Positions 49,430 to 61,053 of a DNA stretch of 64,000 nucleotides are shown piece by piece. Within the stretch, counting starts at the first letter, position 1. Each line of letters starts with the position of its first letter. The stretch is from Bactrocera neohumeralis (taxonomy: Eukaryota > Arthropoda > Insecta > Diptera > Tephritidae). A model generated the notes under the pieces. It saw nothing but the letters and a program-made list of their open reading frames with translations. It did no database searches and was not told the DNA's origin. The stretch is from contig NC_065921.1 in assembly GCF_024586455.1 (NCBI RefSeq), forward strand, positions 5,208,001 through 5,272,000, in the 5' to 3' direction. The position numbers and the translations under genes were made by a program.

Positions 49430-50690
49430 ACGCCAGGAGATGGCGAACTGACAGGTGTAATGAAATCATAACACCAGGAGTCGGTGAACCCGATTCCTTA
49501 ATGGAATCGGAGTTCCACTGCCCGACCATGAAGAAGTTTGTCTGAAGAACAACAAAGCGGCGAACAAAAAAGGGATTCACGTGGCAACTACCGTGGGTAA
49601 GCCGCCTCAACATCGCATATAAGGTTCTATCGGCGTATTGTGTGAAAGATTAAAGCCCACCGTCAACAAACTTATTGGTTATTAACAGTGTAGCTTTAGA
49701 CCTTTAAGAAAATCAACAACTGACCAAATATTCACCAAGCGCTTTGGAAAAGACCCGTGAAAAGAGAATCGACACGCACCACCGCTTCGTCGATTTCAAA
49801 GCTGCTTTTGACAGCAGGAAAAGGAGCTGTCTTTATGCCGTTTTGCCTGAAGTGGACAGCTGCTGGCGTGAGTCGATGATGTTGATATCACTGGCCTCAG
49901 CAACCGCGCCATAAAAGTTCTGTTTTCTCAAGATCGGATAAGGAAGCGAAACAAATGGATCTGGTAAGGAACGACGAAATCCTCCTGTCATCAAACAAAC
50001 ACACTCGCGACTTGGCTCCCAGGTCAATGTTGACAGTCATAACTTCGAATTCGTAGATAATTTGGTCTATCTTGGAACCAGATTAACACCAACAACAATG
50101 TCAGTCTCGAAATCCAACGCATAATAACTCTTGCCAACAGGTACCTCTTCGAACTGAATAGGCAATTGACAAGTAAAGTCCTCTCTCGTCGAACAAAGAC
50201 CAAACTCTATAAGTCACTCATTATTCTCGTCCTTCTGTATGGTGCAGAGCCATGGACGCTGACAACATCTGATGAGTCGGCGCTACGAGTTTTCGAGAGA
50301 AAGGTCCTGCGGAAGATTTATGGTCATTTGCGCATTTGCAAAGGCGAATAACGCATTTGATGGAACAATGAGCTGTATAAGATATACGACGGACATTGAC
50401 ATAGTTCAGCGAGTTAAGAGACAGCGGCTACGCTAGCTAGGTCTTGTAGTCCAAGTGGACAAAAAAACTCCAACTCAAAAAGTATTCGACACAGTATTCG
50501 CCAGGAGATGCAGAGCAAGAGGAAGACTTCCAATCGGTAGGAAAAGCCAGGTGAAGAAGAACCTGGTTACACTTGGAATCTCCAATTGGCACCAAACAGT
50601 GAAAAGGAAGAAAGACTGACGTGCTGTTGTAAACTCGGATATAACCGAGTAAACTTGTCTATGCCAATAGACAAAAAGAAGTTAAGAGTA
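49430..50690 (+). mobile_element. LINE reverse transcriptase, decayed, with 3' end
   Basis: Plus frames show FGKDPRKENRHAPPLR (around the RT block FVDFKAAFDS in another frame), HDVDITGLSNRAI, RDLAPRSMLTVITSNS, then SRRTKTKLYKSLIILVLLYG, AEPWTLTTSDESALRVFERK and VLRKIYGHLRICKGE. It ends with the same 3' tail (CAATAGACAAAAAGAAG) type as 34330. The RT catalytic block is largely deleted. Same family as 32880-34330 and the minus-strand copy at 62200. Confidence 0.75.
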
Positions 50691-51239
50691 CAATTACAAA
50701 TAACGATTCTTGGCACTATCACATCAATCAGTTTGGAGTTTTTGAGCACAATTTTAAATTTTCCGAAGAATCAATTATGGTTGCAGATTCTAATTCATCC
50801 TTTATATTCATATGAAGACTCAAACTCATTTTTGAAAAGTATTTACCGCAATGATAGATTTATCCGGTCCAACCATAGCAAGCAAACTGTCAAAGAATCA
50901 AACTGCACGCTTTCTCTGCCTCTGTGTGTGCGTGCATTGAGACGAAAAGAACGAGGTTTAGTGCGTCTTATCAAACCAATGCAGATGCGTCAGTGTTACC
51001 ACCATTGCGAAGGGATATCAATTAAGCTATGCATGCAGCACTGGCGATTGCGAGTGAAAAAGTGTGAAATTATACCCGAAGCATGCTGCAAGCATAAGAT
51101 AATGTGCAAAAAAGCACAACATAAAATCCACCAACCACAAAAGCAAAAAACTTGTCTTCTGAACCAGCAGACTGACAAAAGACACACGCACAAATATACT
51201 AAGCGCACACATATTGGGAGCAGAAAGGCCACAAGAATG

Positions 51240-51270
51240 TTTACTTGTGTGTATGTGTGTGTGTGTGTGT
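51240..51270. repeat. GT-rich microsatellite
   Basis: Interrupted (GT)n run. It ends the 228-codon frame that starts in the LINE tail at 50586, which I do not regard as a gene. Confidence 0.8.
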
Positions 51271-51989
51271 AGAACAAAGCGAAGTTCCTGCGAACGGAGA
51301 TATGTAATAAGTGTTCGGTATACCCAAAAACACCATATCGAGCTGTATGTATGCATGTGTTCAGTAAAGTGTTGTTGCAACGTACTACATAACTGACCAA
51401 GAGGAGCGTTCTGCACGTCTGGTGTCTCTGCGCTGCCGGAAATTGGACGTGGCGATTCTTGTGTAGCCAGGATTATGTGGGTAAACGTCTATCACAGCGC
51501 GGTGCAAGGTTACCACGCAGCATTGAGTGAGTACGCTTGTCGGGATATATGCAGCAAACGCCTGTGGATACTACCTTACGCCAATACATACAGGCATACT
51601 TATTGCTTGCTCTCTTGCGCGGATGCACTCGAGTCCTATGAACATTGTTTAAGCGAAAATACTGCGCTAGTCATTCATATTGAATGCTGCAGGTTGCAAT
51701 AATGGGACGGAAGGGTTTCATATCCTGCCTTACAGAGCAGCACTGCAGCAAGATGATTTCTTTCATTGCGCCAATTTATATTTCTTTAAGCTACTAAGCG
51801 GATATTGTGAAGTATGTGTGCTTGCCTGAACCGCATGAATGATAAATGGACCGATCGTTATGTAAGATTTAAATCACACCGCGTTTGAGTGTATGGATTT
51901 TCAGAATAAAATATTTAAACTATTTGAAAAAATTTGGTCCGGACTGGTTCCTTTAGACTACGAGCCAAAACCGAATTGTTAATGGTTTT

Positions 51990-52221
51990 TTCTTAGATTG
52001 GTGCAATATTTTTTATTTTTACCTTAACTTAGAACTTGGACGAAGCAAAAAGACTGAAAATTGGATTTTTTGTCAGACATTTTTAACAAGAAATTAAAAT
52101 TTCAGTTAACCTTTTTTTTCAAATAGTTGTAATCGAAAAAAACTACTTCGTCCAAGTCTTTGAGAATTGTATCTCAAAGACCTGTGTAAAATTTTTGAAA
52201 CCCATAAACCCATGTAACCCC
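51990..52221 (-). repeat. TTAA-family element, inverted partial copy
   Basis: The reverse complement carries TTAAGGGGTTACATGGGTTT, then a GTCTTTGAGATACAATTCT block, GACTTGGACGAAG and CCAAGTTCTAAGTTAAGG, matching 46850-47045 and 60635-60805. TTAA lies at 52222-52225. The far end is missing. Confidence 0.6.
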
Positions 52222-52239
52222 TTAAGGACGCGAATAGTT

Positions 52240-52730
52240 GGAAAGAAAAATTGGAAAACGAGTTTGCGTGAAGTTTCGTGTTGAAATCACGGCTACGGAA
52301 TCGTTGAAAGTGATTTGGGAGTCTAGTTTATCGTAAGGAACATATTTGTATGACACAAGGCATTACATGAAAATCGTGAAGGTTGTGAAGTCATTGCAAA
52401 CTTGTGGCGCGAGTGGCCTGTCCATGTCTGCTAATAAAGGAGCTGTCATCGAAAAAGCTAAAGAAACAGTGCTTGGAAGTCCTTGGCATCGGAGAAAAAA
52501 CGGTAAATCATAACATTTCTTATGGATCGGCTCAACTTATTTGGTTAGTATTTTGGGTATGAAACGTGCCAATGCTAGACTTGTTCCAAAAACAACGTCG
52601 AGTAAAGGTGGCAAAAGAAATGCTTGATAACGTACTTGAGGTCCTTACATTGATTAAACGTAACATTATTGATAACGAGACGTGAGTTTCTGAATATGAA
52701 GTCAAAACGATACAAAAATCCATAGAAAGG
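52240..52730 (+). mobile_element. mariner-like N-terminal fragment
   Basis: Decayed frames read VEITATESLKVIWES-like text, then MDRLNLFG, MKRANARLVPK, QRRVKVAKEMLDNVLEVLTL, IKRNIIDNET: the N-terminal DNA-binding part and the 'RIITGDET' block of a mariner transposase, where the first catalytic Asp (GDE) reads DNE. The catalytic half is missing. Confidence 0.6.
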
Positions 52731-52914
52731 CACTAAAAAATTAGCCGAAACCGAAAAACATCGCTGAAGGCTTGTAACAACAACATTTCGTATTGGCTCA
52801 GGCGACTATTTTGAAGATGATAATAAGGCTTTGTCTTAAAATGCGTAAAAATGTACGTCAGACTTTGATTTAAGAGTAAAGTTATGGGAGCACCACATAA
52901 TCTTTATGTAATAC

Positions 52915-53060
52915 ATATATAATATAAAAAGTGCGCGCCACGTTGTTTGTCCGCAATGGACTCCTAAACTACTGAACCGATTTTAGTAAAATTTAGCACA
53001 CTGTGTCCAGTTCGAACCAACTTAGAAGATAGGATAGTAAAAACAAATCACAAATAAAAA
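52915..53060. repeat. possible dispersed insect repeat
   Basis: The text CGCGCCACGTTGTTTGTCCG, CTACTGAACCGATTTTAGTA and AAATTTAGCACAC resembles a sequence found many times in insect genomes next to non-autonomous elements. I cannot place it in a class. Confidence 0.3.
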
Positions 53061-54279
53061 AAAAACAGTGAAAATCCTATTAAATGGACGCTCTATTAAG
53101 CGGAAAACTCCGTTAACCATGCACATTATTAATGTTTATTGAGCACAAACTATTGAGTGGACAACTCTATTAATTTAACAGAAAGGCTGATAACCAGACA
53201 TTGAGAAAGCAGCCTTAAATTCGTTATTTTTTCCAATGAAATTTATTTGTATAAACATATTCAAAATTAAACCTCAAGTAAAATCCCTTGGATACCTTAT
53301 ACCGACAAAAACGGTTTCGCCTTTGTTCGTAAATAAAATTTTCACTGTATTGAATAGTTTATTATATGAATAATATGCATAAAATGTATACCACAGCAAC
53401 GCGTGTTTTAAATTTCCTAAAATTCATAAGAATTCACAAAGTTCTGAGAAACGTCATAACTAAAAATAATATCGGATCTTCAGAAGACAAACTATTTAAT
53501 TCTAGATTAAGAGAAATTTAAATTGAAGCCAAACTGCGTCCTAAACTGTGCTTGTATTTTAGTTTTAGTAACTAATTAATAGTCTATTACAGCCAAAATT
53601 GAAAAAACAGATCCATTCAGTCTGCGACCACTCCTCCAAATAATTTATGTCCACATAATCATAAAAGTACAGCAATAAGTCATAAATAAAAATGTTTGAA
53701 GCAAATGCGTTGCAACAACACTTGGTGGGTAGAAGCAGATGCTAAAAAAAAACCGCAAAAATTAATTTCCTCTTAAACTAAATTTCGATTTACAAAGGTC
53801 ACATAGGCGACAGGTGAAAAAACGAGCACAGAACTTTGCCAAGAAACGCCTTCAGACGAACCGCCTGCTACCAATGAACTGCTCAGCTCACTTGATAAAA
53901 AGTAAGGAAAAAGTCTGTGAGGCGGAAAATCAGTGCACATATGTCTATATATAGCATATATGTATGTATATACATATGTAGATAGGCACATAATTAAATA
54001 TAAAAGTTTTACTGCTAAGTTCGTGGCTAAAATGGCAAGCAAGTTTCTAGTTTTATGTGGATTTTCTTCATATCAAACCAAAATTTACAATCAGGGCCAA
54101 TCACAGAGAGTAATGAATCGAATTAGAGCATAAAAAAGGACAAGTAATTACGGAGCCCCAACAGCGCGCCGAATTGTTGATAATATTGTTGATTACTACA
54201 TTTTGTGCCAGCAAGTCTACTTACTATAACTATATATTATATACATACATATGTATGTATATGTATGAGTATATAGTAT

Positions 54280-54760
54280 TTTTACTGGACAAAAGCAACT
54301 AACCCACAACTCCAACGGCAGCAACACCCAACCAACCGCAATGTCAACACCAACACCAGCGCTATCAGAAAGCAGAATTTTCAAAGTGCGACGCTAGTGG
54401 AAACAGTCAGCGCATTACGTCATTACAGCGCTTTGGAAACGAGTACAAAGCGATTGTCAGACGAGTTCAATCGGCGCAACGGCGTATTGTAGGGGTTGTG
54501 TATTGTTGTTGTTATTTTGTGTAAAAACGTGTTTAGCCCTTGGCGAGCACCTGCTCTAAACTTTTCTCATTGTTGTTTTTTTTGTAGTTTTATTTTTCTT
54601 GCTCTTCCAGCGCTACGAGCGTCATGCGAGCGACTGGCACGCGAAAAACAAACGCGGCCGCCTGACTGGAGACACCGCCAACCGCCAAGCGCTGGGCATC
54701 AGGCACCAGGCACCAGTCTGTAAAAGCCATATTGCCCCGGCGGTGGGTTGAGCAGTGGCT
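54280..54760. other. GC-rich island, possible exon or promoter
   Basis: A 480-base stretch clearly richer in GC than its surroundings and free of repeats. It contains (plus strand) a polypyrimidine tract and acceptor TTGCTCTTCCAG at 54609 followed by an open frame of 46 codons with RYERHASDWHAKNKRGRLTG to a TGA at about 54750. Two frames are open, so coding is not established. CATTACGTCATTACAG (54414) contains TTACGTCA, a CRE/ATF-like site. It may be an enhancer or promoter. Confidence 0.25.
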
Positions 54761-55203
54761 AGAGGTCGAAAAAAGAACTCGATTTATGTCATTTATGTAT
54801 ATAAGCGATTAAACAGTTACTTAGCTTATATTAATTTTTATTTACTAGCAATTTTTTGAGAATAGTTTAATCTGTAGTGATTCTAAAAATCACCGAAAGC
54901 TTGTTTATAGTCATGTAGTCACAACTATTTGTGTAACACTGTAATTTTAATTGTTTACATAACAGCAATTTTATTAGCCTTTATTTAATTTTTTACACCT
55001 AATCTCTAATTAGTTTGTGAATGAGAATTTTCAGTGTTTTTCTACATTGTTATTTGTGTGATATACACTTGCAGCTATAATTAAAGTTATTAATGTTTTC
55101 AATCAGTGGAACATACAGCTATTGTGTAAGAGTGTATATGCATATATATGTATTTATACAGGCATACATACATTGTTTTAGTTTCATATACATACATATA
55201 ATA

Positions 55204-55702
55204 TTGGGTAGTCGAAAAAGTCTTTTCGTATTTTGTCAATAGATGTCGTTGCAGTCGTATATCTTCAGTGCTACCAATCACATTGTGTTGGAAAGGTGAG
55301 ATTTTAAGCTTCACTTTACCAAAAAATAAAATTAAATTCGGGGAAGTTGAAAAAAGTTACAGCTGCTCAAAAATGAATGAAAATAATGAAGAAATTGGCT
55401 ATGTTTTGAAATTTTTGTATAAAAACTTGAAGAACGCTTCACAAGCCAACAATGAAATTTGTGAAGTTTACGGAGATGATGCTGTATCAGTTCGTGCAGC
55501 ATAACAATAGTTCGCTCGCTTCCGTTTTTGGAAATTTCGATTTATATTTAGTTTTCACTGATGAAATAATGTCTCTAACGGAAAAATGGTAAAAAGAGTT
55601 CGACCAAATGGTACATACTTGTTTATTTATTTATTATTATAGATATAAAAAATACGTTGAAGTTTGATTAGAAATACGAAAAGACTTTTTTGACTACCAG
55701 AA
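55204..55702 (+). mobile_element. mariner (GGGTAGTCG ends) with internal deletion
   Basis: Starts TTGGGTAGTCGAAAAAGTCT after TA and ends near TTTTTGACTACC. The first 300 bases encode MNENNEEIGYVLKFLYKNLK, NASQANNEICEVYGDDAVSV and then jump to the very end of the gene (DEIMSLTEKW), removing the whole catalytic region. At about 500 bp it could have been moved only in trans. Confidence 0.85.
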
Positions 55703-56039
55703 AGACCTCCAAAAAAAGGTGTTTGGCGGAGAGGAAGATTTTTCTGCTTGAAATTATTTCAAATCATAGAATAAAAAACTTATTATTAGTATAGGTATGA
55801 TCGAAGGACTAGTCAAAAATTTGATTTCCGACAAAATGGCGGCTTTCCAAAAAAAATAAGTCGATTTTTGAGTAGATCTGTGCAGCGGATGTGGAAACAT
55901 TTTTCTCAACGACTCTGAAATCAGAGTTTTGGGAAAAAGCTGTTGACAGATCTAAGAAGATCATGTGAAAAATTCAAGACAATCGGCTAAGCTGTTTCGG
56001 AGAAATTTTCCTAACCTGTGCTGAAAACAGCATTAAAAG

Positions 56040-56125
56040 ACGTGACCAAAGTTTTGGGAGCCGATTACACTAAGTTAAAAAATTCTTACAAATACGCTGA
56101 AATATTCGAAACTCAAAATTCAAAA
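56040..56125 (-). repeat. fragment shared with the 8987-9944 element
   Basis: The reverse complement contains CGTATTTGTAAGAATTTTTT and AACTTAGTGTAATCGGC, matching 9370-9412 (GCGTATTTATAC..., TACTTAGTGTAATCGGCC). The surrounding 55780-56110 may belong to the same or a related element; ends are not visible. Confidence 0.45.
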
Positions 56126-57295
56126 AACTAATGGAAGTTCAGCTAGGTATAAAAATTATTTTTAATATCAACAGCTGGAGAAAATATCCCTCAAACTTAC
56201 TTATTTAATTAAATAAATTTATTCGAGAATAAGCTAGAGCCTTTTCTATCGAAATTTTAAATATTTTATACAAAAAGAAACAAATCTTCATAAAGAAACC
56301 GCTGGAGAGAGAAAATCAAACATATAGAGGGATTTTCATAATAAATGAGAACAGCAATGGAATCCTCTTTAGAAAATTAGATTCAAAGAGATACATATGT
56401 ATATAAAAGGATAAAGAATATGAACAACAAAAACAATGCGGTGTAGTGTGCAAAATGAGGTAATTTTATGCGGTCAGGTAAGATTGTGGCATTGAGTGAC
56501 ATAAAAATAAGCAGAAACGACTTAGATAAACAAATTAGTTAAGACGAAAAAACGTACATTGTTAAGGTTGGAACACTACAGATGTATTTATGTATGTGTG
56601 CATGGCAAAAACGGTTCAAAGTTAAAGGTAAATGCGATGATGACGGTTAAGATGTATTACTGCATAGTAAATTAATAATTGTGGCAGCAAAAGAAGAAGA
56701 GAATCGACAGCGCAACTAAAAGCGACAAGCTATTCTAAGTTGAAAACGCCTGTCGGGCTAACATGGATTTGTGTAGATGAATGATACGAATAGACATAGA
56801 ATACCACCTACATACTACATAGGGTTACTAAGGGCTGAGTAATGCAAATCGTAGCGGTGAATGAATAAAAAGTTGATTTATGTATGTAAATGTGTTAGAC
56901 GATGTGCAACAAAGTGATGATAATGTAAGGTGATGGTATGTTATGTGTTGATAATGCCACAGAAGCAAAGAGAGAAACGCTAATATAAAAATTATACGCA
57001 CACGCATACATACATACATTTGCACTTATGTATGTACATACAAATAATCCAGTATGTGCGTATGTATGTATGTATGTTTGTTTTTAATTCAAGGAGAGGC
57101 ACAAACGCTGCAGCCACAGCCACGCAGGCGGAGCAAGCGTAACTGCATAACAACAACAACCGTCATTTCAGCAGTTACGTATGTCCTTTTGCGGTGCAGA
57201 GCATGCGGGCATAGAGGAGGCTGCAACCAAGTTGCACCAAAGTAACTAAGTGACTCGCTCGTGCACAGCGCCTCCACGTACACAATAGAACTCAC

Positions 57296-57480
57296 CTGTA
57301 CTGGTGTTTTTGTTATTGGTTTATCAGTTGCTATTTCGCCTTTGCTGCTGTTGCAACTCCCTTCTGACGGCAGTCGAGTGCGTACGTGAGTGTGTGCGCG
57401 CAACGCGTGACCTGAATGTAAATGCACTTCCGCTGCAAAAGTCGCCGCTTAGCTCTTAAATTTCTCGCACACTGGTTACT
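57296..57480 (-). other. candidate non-coding first exon with strong donor
   Basis: On the minus strand the sequence ...ACACCAGTACAG|GTGAGT has a consensus donor at 57295. Upstream, GCAACAGCAGCAAAGG, AAACCAATAACAAAAACACC and similar text is typical of fly 5' UTRs, and the ORF through it has no ATG. CATAAAAAAG near 57490 could serve as a TATA-like element. Its likely partner is a MESK2 exon with an internal ATG (14641 or 13500), because no other minus-strand coding exon was found downstream. Confidence 0.35.
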
Positions 57481-58895
57481 TTTTTATGTTCAGCGGCTGT
57501 TCGGGAGCCTCTTTACATATATTTTCAACTACTTCACTGCTGTTACGAGTCAACAACAAGAACAAACACCGTTTTAACTTTTGTTGTTGTTAATTAGCAA
57601 TATTTGTGTTATTTTACAATATTTTTGTTAAAACAAATTTTCGTAATGTGTTTTTTTTTCTCTCTCTTTTTTAACACTGTCGTCTTTCACCTCAGCTGAC
57701 GCTCTTATGTTCTCTTTATTCTGCTGTTTCGTCACGGAAAATCAATAATTTGCTTGTTCACCTTCTCGCTAATGATTTTTCTTCAGCGAATTTTTTTTCC
57801 TCACTTGATTTCGTTTGCTTTTATTCTTTGTATGGTTATTAAGAGCGTATAATACCGCCTTGGCTGTGAGCACGAATTCGTTGTTTCCGTTTTATATTCG
57901 AAGATTTCTATAATTGATTCACTTAAAGCGCTATTTTATTCAATTGGAAAATGTGTTCTCTGACTCAGTACAACAAATTGGCCACTTAGCTGTGCTTTAA
58001 CCCCTCTACAACTCGACGGAAACAAGACACAACCGTTCGCTGCGACGTCAAAATTGCCATTGGAGCATTGGCTGTTCGGTCAGCGCGAGCAGAATATTGG
58101 AGCTGTCAATGCGAATGACTGGAGAAGAGGAGTGGATGGTAAATATGCGATTACGGTGACGGCTGCCAGAGAAATTGTCAAATAAGAATTCTTTACAAAA
58201 ATATTGAAGGGCGACATCTAGCAGTGAGTAGTGAAAAATATAAGAAAATAATAAATGGTATTTTTAAGGGCGCATTTTCTAAGAGCGTAAAAACTATAAT
58301 TCGTTTTATGCTAAGACGGAAGCGAATATTGTACAAACGGAAATTCTCTATTTCATAAAAAAGCATGTAGAACCAGAGAACGTATTCTCTAGAAAAACTT
58401 TGGCTCGTATTTCGTATATAAAAGACTTGTGCAAGAAAATATGTAAGGTATTTTTAAACTGAGTAGTTCTTCTTCTTTATTGGCGAGTCAATAGCAGCAG
58501 TAATAAAGCCAAGACCTGCATGCATACATACATATGTATATAATACTGCAAAATCTGCAAACAAAAGGAGAAACCCTGACATTCTGAAGCATCTTTTGTT
58601 ACTTTATTTAAATAAGTATTTCCAAGGTATACACTCCAAAAGCTCAAACACATGTGTATACCATTGCAAGTAGTCTAACTCCAAGGCTCTTAAATTTAAA
58701 CTTAAGGATTCTAAGGTCTAAAACTAAAAACTTCCAAAAGCTTAACTTACCAACTAATATACGTATATCGAAAGACTACCTAAATTATACTAAATAAAAT
58801 TTTCGAATGCCACTGTTGGTGTCAAAAGCTCCAAGCGCTTTTATTTACAACTTAATGGCCTTCAAGAAAATGTTGCTAAACATGTTGCTACTTAC

Positions 58896-59092
58896 CATTT
58901 TGTTGCGCACCCATTTAATATGGCACCAATGCCACTGCCGCTTCCGATGTTATTGTTGTTGTTGCCCTCTGGCTGGCTATTGGCTGACGCCATACAACCA
59001 TCCCAAGCATATCCTGGTTCTGGCTCATAAGCGGGGTTTGCTATTCCTTCGAGACAATAAACCGCAGTCATTCTTTTCTTTTGTACGCTCAT
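58896..59092 (-). CDS. distal coding first exon, possibly MESK2 isoform
   Basis: The ATG at 59092-59090 (AAAAATGA, a good fly context; another in-frame ATG lies at 59116) opens MSVQKKRMTAVYCLEGIANP then AYEPEPGYAWDGCMASANSQ, a run of Asn, a Gly/Ser stretch and NGCATK, ending with a consensus donor TG|GTAAGT. I do not recognise the protein. It ends in phase 2, the phase needed by MESK2 exon 3 (TG+C = Cys); joining to exon 2 would give TGA. With no other minus-strand exons seen down to MESK2, an alternative MESK2 N-terminus is the simplest reading, but a separate gene is possible. Confidence 0.5.
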
Positions 59093-59484
59093 TTTTGTAG
59101 CTTGATGTGTTCTCATGGAGTTTTTCGCCACGTAATGTTTAAAATCAAAATTTTAACAAAGATTTTTCACAATACTTGAAACACTTCGAGGTTCAATAGT
59201 GAATGTTTGACGGACTTAAGGGAGTTTGGCGATAATTAGGAATGTTAGCGACAATCAACTTAAACTGTTCCTTTGACCGAATGATTTATAAGTACTTTTT
59301 TTGGTCATGGGAAATTAGGTTTAATTACAATTTTAATATTTCAATTTTCCATCTGAATATTTTCATACGAGTGTACACACTAAGGAAGTGAAATAGTGAA
59401 ATTTCTTAGGTTAGATTTCTAATGGAAAATATTCCTACATATTTGTTCCGGAATGGTATATGTTTCATCCAGTTTATGAAGGGG

Positions 59485-59690
59485 CTGTATCTACTTATGA
59501 ATTTGAAAGAATCGATTTTTTGTTTTGCACATTGTAGCGGGAGGGAATTACTTTGAAGGAAATGAAATGGACAAAATTCATATTTCAATTTGATCACATT
59601 AGTAAATATATTTGAAAATATTCTCCCAAAAATTTTAAGTTGATTCGGCAAACATTTTCAAAAATATGAGCGTTTTTGTAATGTAATATG
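59485..59690 (+). repeat. diverged relative of the 8987-9944 element
   Basis: GGGGCTGTATCTACTTATGA and AATCGATTTTTTGTTTTGCA match the left end of 8987-9944 (GGGTTATATCCACTTGAA, AAATCGATTTTTAGTTTGC) and AAGTTGATTCGG...ATATGAGCG matches its middle. The right end was not found. Confidence 0.5.
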
Positions 59691-59699
59691 TAACTTATG

Positions 59700-59796
59700 C
59701 CCGTTTTCAAGTCCATACTTAAGTTGTGCTAAGATAAAACAGGAAAGTAGTGTTTTACAGTTCATACTTAAGTTATGCTTAAGTACGGAAAATGGG
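59700..59796. mobile_element. 97-bp MITE-like inverted-repeat unit
   Basis: CCCGTTTTC and its near complement GGAAAATGGG bound a stretch with CATACTTAAGTTGTGCTAAG and CATACTTAAGTTATGCTTAA GT. ACTTAAG occurs in both halves and once more beyond the right end, so the unit is strongly self-complementary. Confidence 0.35.
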
Positions 59797-60479
59797 AGAC
59801 TTAAGTAGTGCTTAAGAAACAGTTGATTTTTGTTTTGAATTTTCAGTTATTTGTCAAAAGAAGAATAATAAGAAATAAGAAATTATTTTTTGTGAAAAAA
59901 TATGGAATCGGATTGAGATTTCCACCAGTTCCAATAGGTGCTCCGACTCGCTAGCGGTAAAGTTCGGGGTTCTTGTCCATGTCGATATAACTTTCCTCGC
60001 AAATTTATGTATTGTCTGTTATAATTTAAATATTTCAAACATATTTTTATGGATGACATTTGTAAAACATATGTTCCCCATAACGTTGCCATATATGTAT
60101 ATGATAACAAAATTTATAGAAATTAAGCGTTGACTGTGAAACCGGGCATTAGTGCAATCATCTGACAGTTTTTAAGAACGTTTTGACACAAAACTCCATT
60201 TTCAGAGTCGGTGTGGAAAATTTCTTCGAAACAGCTGAGCCGATCGGCTTAAAATTTTCACACGATATGCATAGAATTCTTTGTCAGGTAGTGATCGAAG
60301 AAATAAAGTTCTTGATATTAATATCGATTTTTTCAACTAGTCTGTTACAGTTATTTCACAAAAGTCTGCTTTTTTCTTAGAGAGCGTCCATTTTGACAAA
60401 AATCAAAAAATTTTATTTTTTATATTTTCTTTCGGCTTTTGAATCTGAGACAATTTTAGGTTCCTCACTTCGTGACATT

Positions 60480-61053
60480 TTTCGGAGATACAGCCTTGAG
60501 AACTTGTGCGTTCAGGACTAGCTAGGCTAAGTTCGGCGTCTTTAAACGCGTTTTTCTCGAAACTGTGTTTTTGAAGTCGGTTGGTAATATTTCTCGATAA
60601 CTACTCAACCGATCTTCATGAAATTTTACATTGGTCTTTGAGATACAATTCTTAAAGACTTCGATGAAGGATTTTCTTTTATTACAACTATTTGAAAAAA
60701 ATGTCGCGAAATTTTCACTGAATTTTAATTTTTTTATAAAAATGTCTGCCCAAAATCCTATTTTCAGTTTGTTTTGTCCTTCGTCCAAGTTCCAAGTTAA
60801 GGTTTTAATTAAAACACGTATTTTTTCTTTAGATGATCCTGTACGGAGTTATTCAGCCAACTCATTTTCCGAGGGGTTACCGGAAATGGTGTCGCAATGT
60901 CCGAGTTTAAAATATTTATTTTCAACAATTTCAAAATTTCTGTTAATTGTTTATGTTTGTAGCAATAAGAAAATCGAATAAAATATTTCAATTTTTAAAT
61001 AAAAAAAAAAATTTTAAAGGCTGTTTTTTACCCAAGGAAGCCCATGTAACCCC
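60480..61053 (+). mobile_element. TTAA-family element, right part
   Basis: It matches 46720-47299 closely (CCTTGAGAACTT, GACTAGCTAGG, TCTTTGAGATACAATTCTTA, GATGATCCTGTA, TTCCGAGGGG) and ends CATGTAACCCC then TTAA (61054-61057). The left end is not clear; the true element may begin near 60370 or earlier. Confidence 0.65.

Larger units (their letters stand above)
35551..57295. other. upstream region or first intron of long MESK2 isoforms
   Basis: About 22 kb without a confident gene. It holds LINE fragments (36640-37450, 38470-38890, 49430-50690), mariner copies (39045, 41065, 43916, 52240, 55204), TTAA elements (46595, 51990) and dispersed repeats. Stretches 35600-36640, 40000-41050, 42230-43630, 44860-46590, 47310-49200, 50700-51980 and 56130-57290 contain nothing I recognise beyond simple repeats. 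The ORFs there are short and without family features. Confidence 0.5.

Noticed and set aside
50586..51272. 228-codon plus-strand ORF, the longest after the MESK2 frame
   Set aside because: It starts out of frame inside the LINE 3' end and runs through low-complexity and GT-repeat DNA; composition and residues look random.
59930..60005. tRNA-like text near GTTCGGGGTTCTTG
   Set aside because: No cloverleaf can be formed and the A and B boxes do not match.
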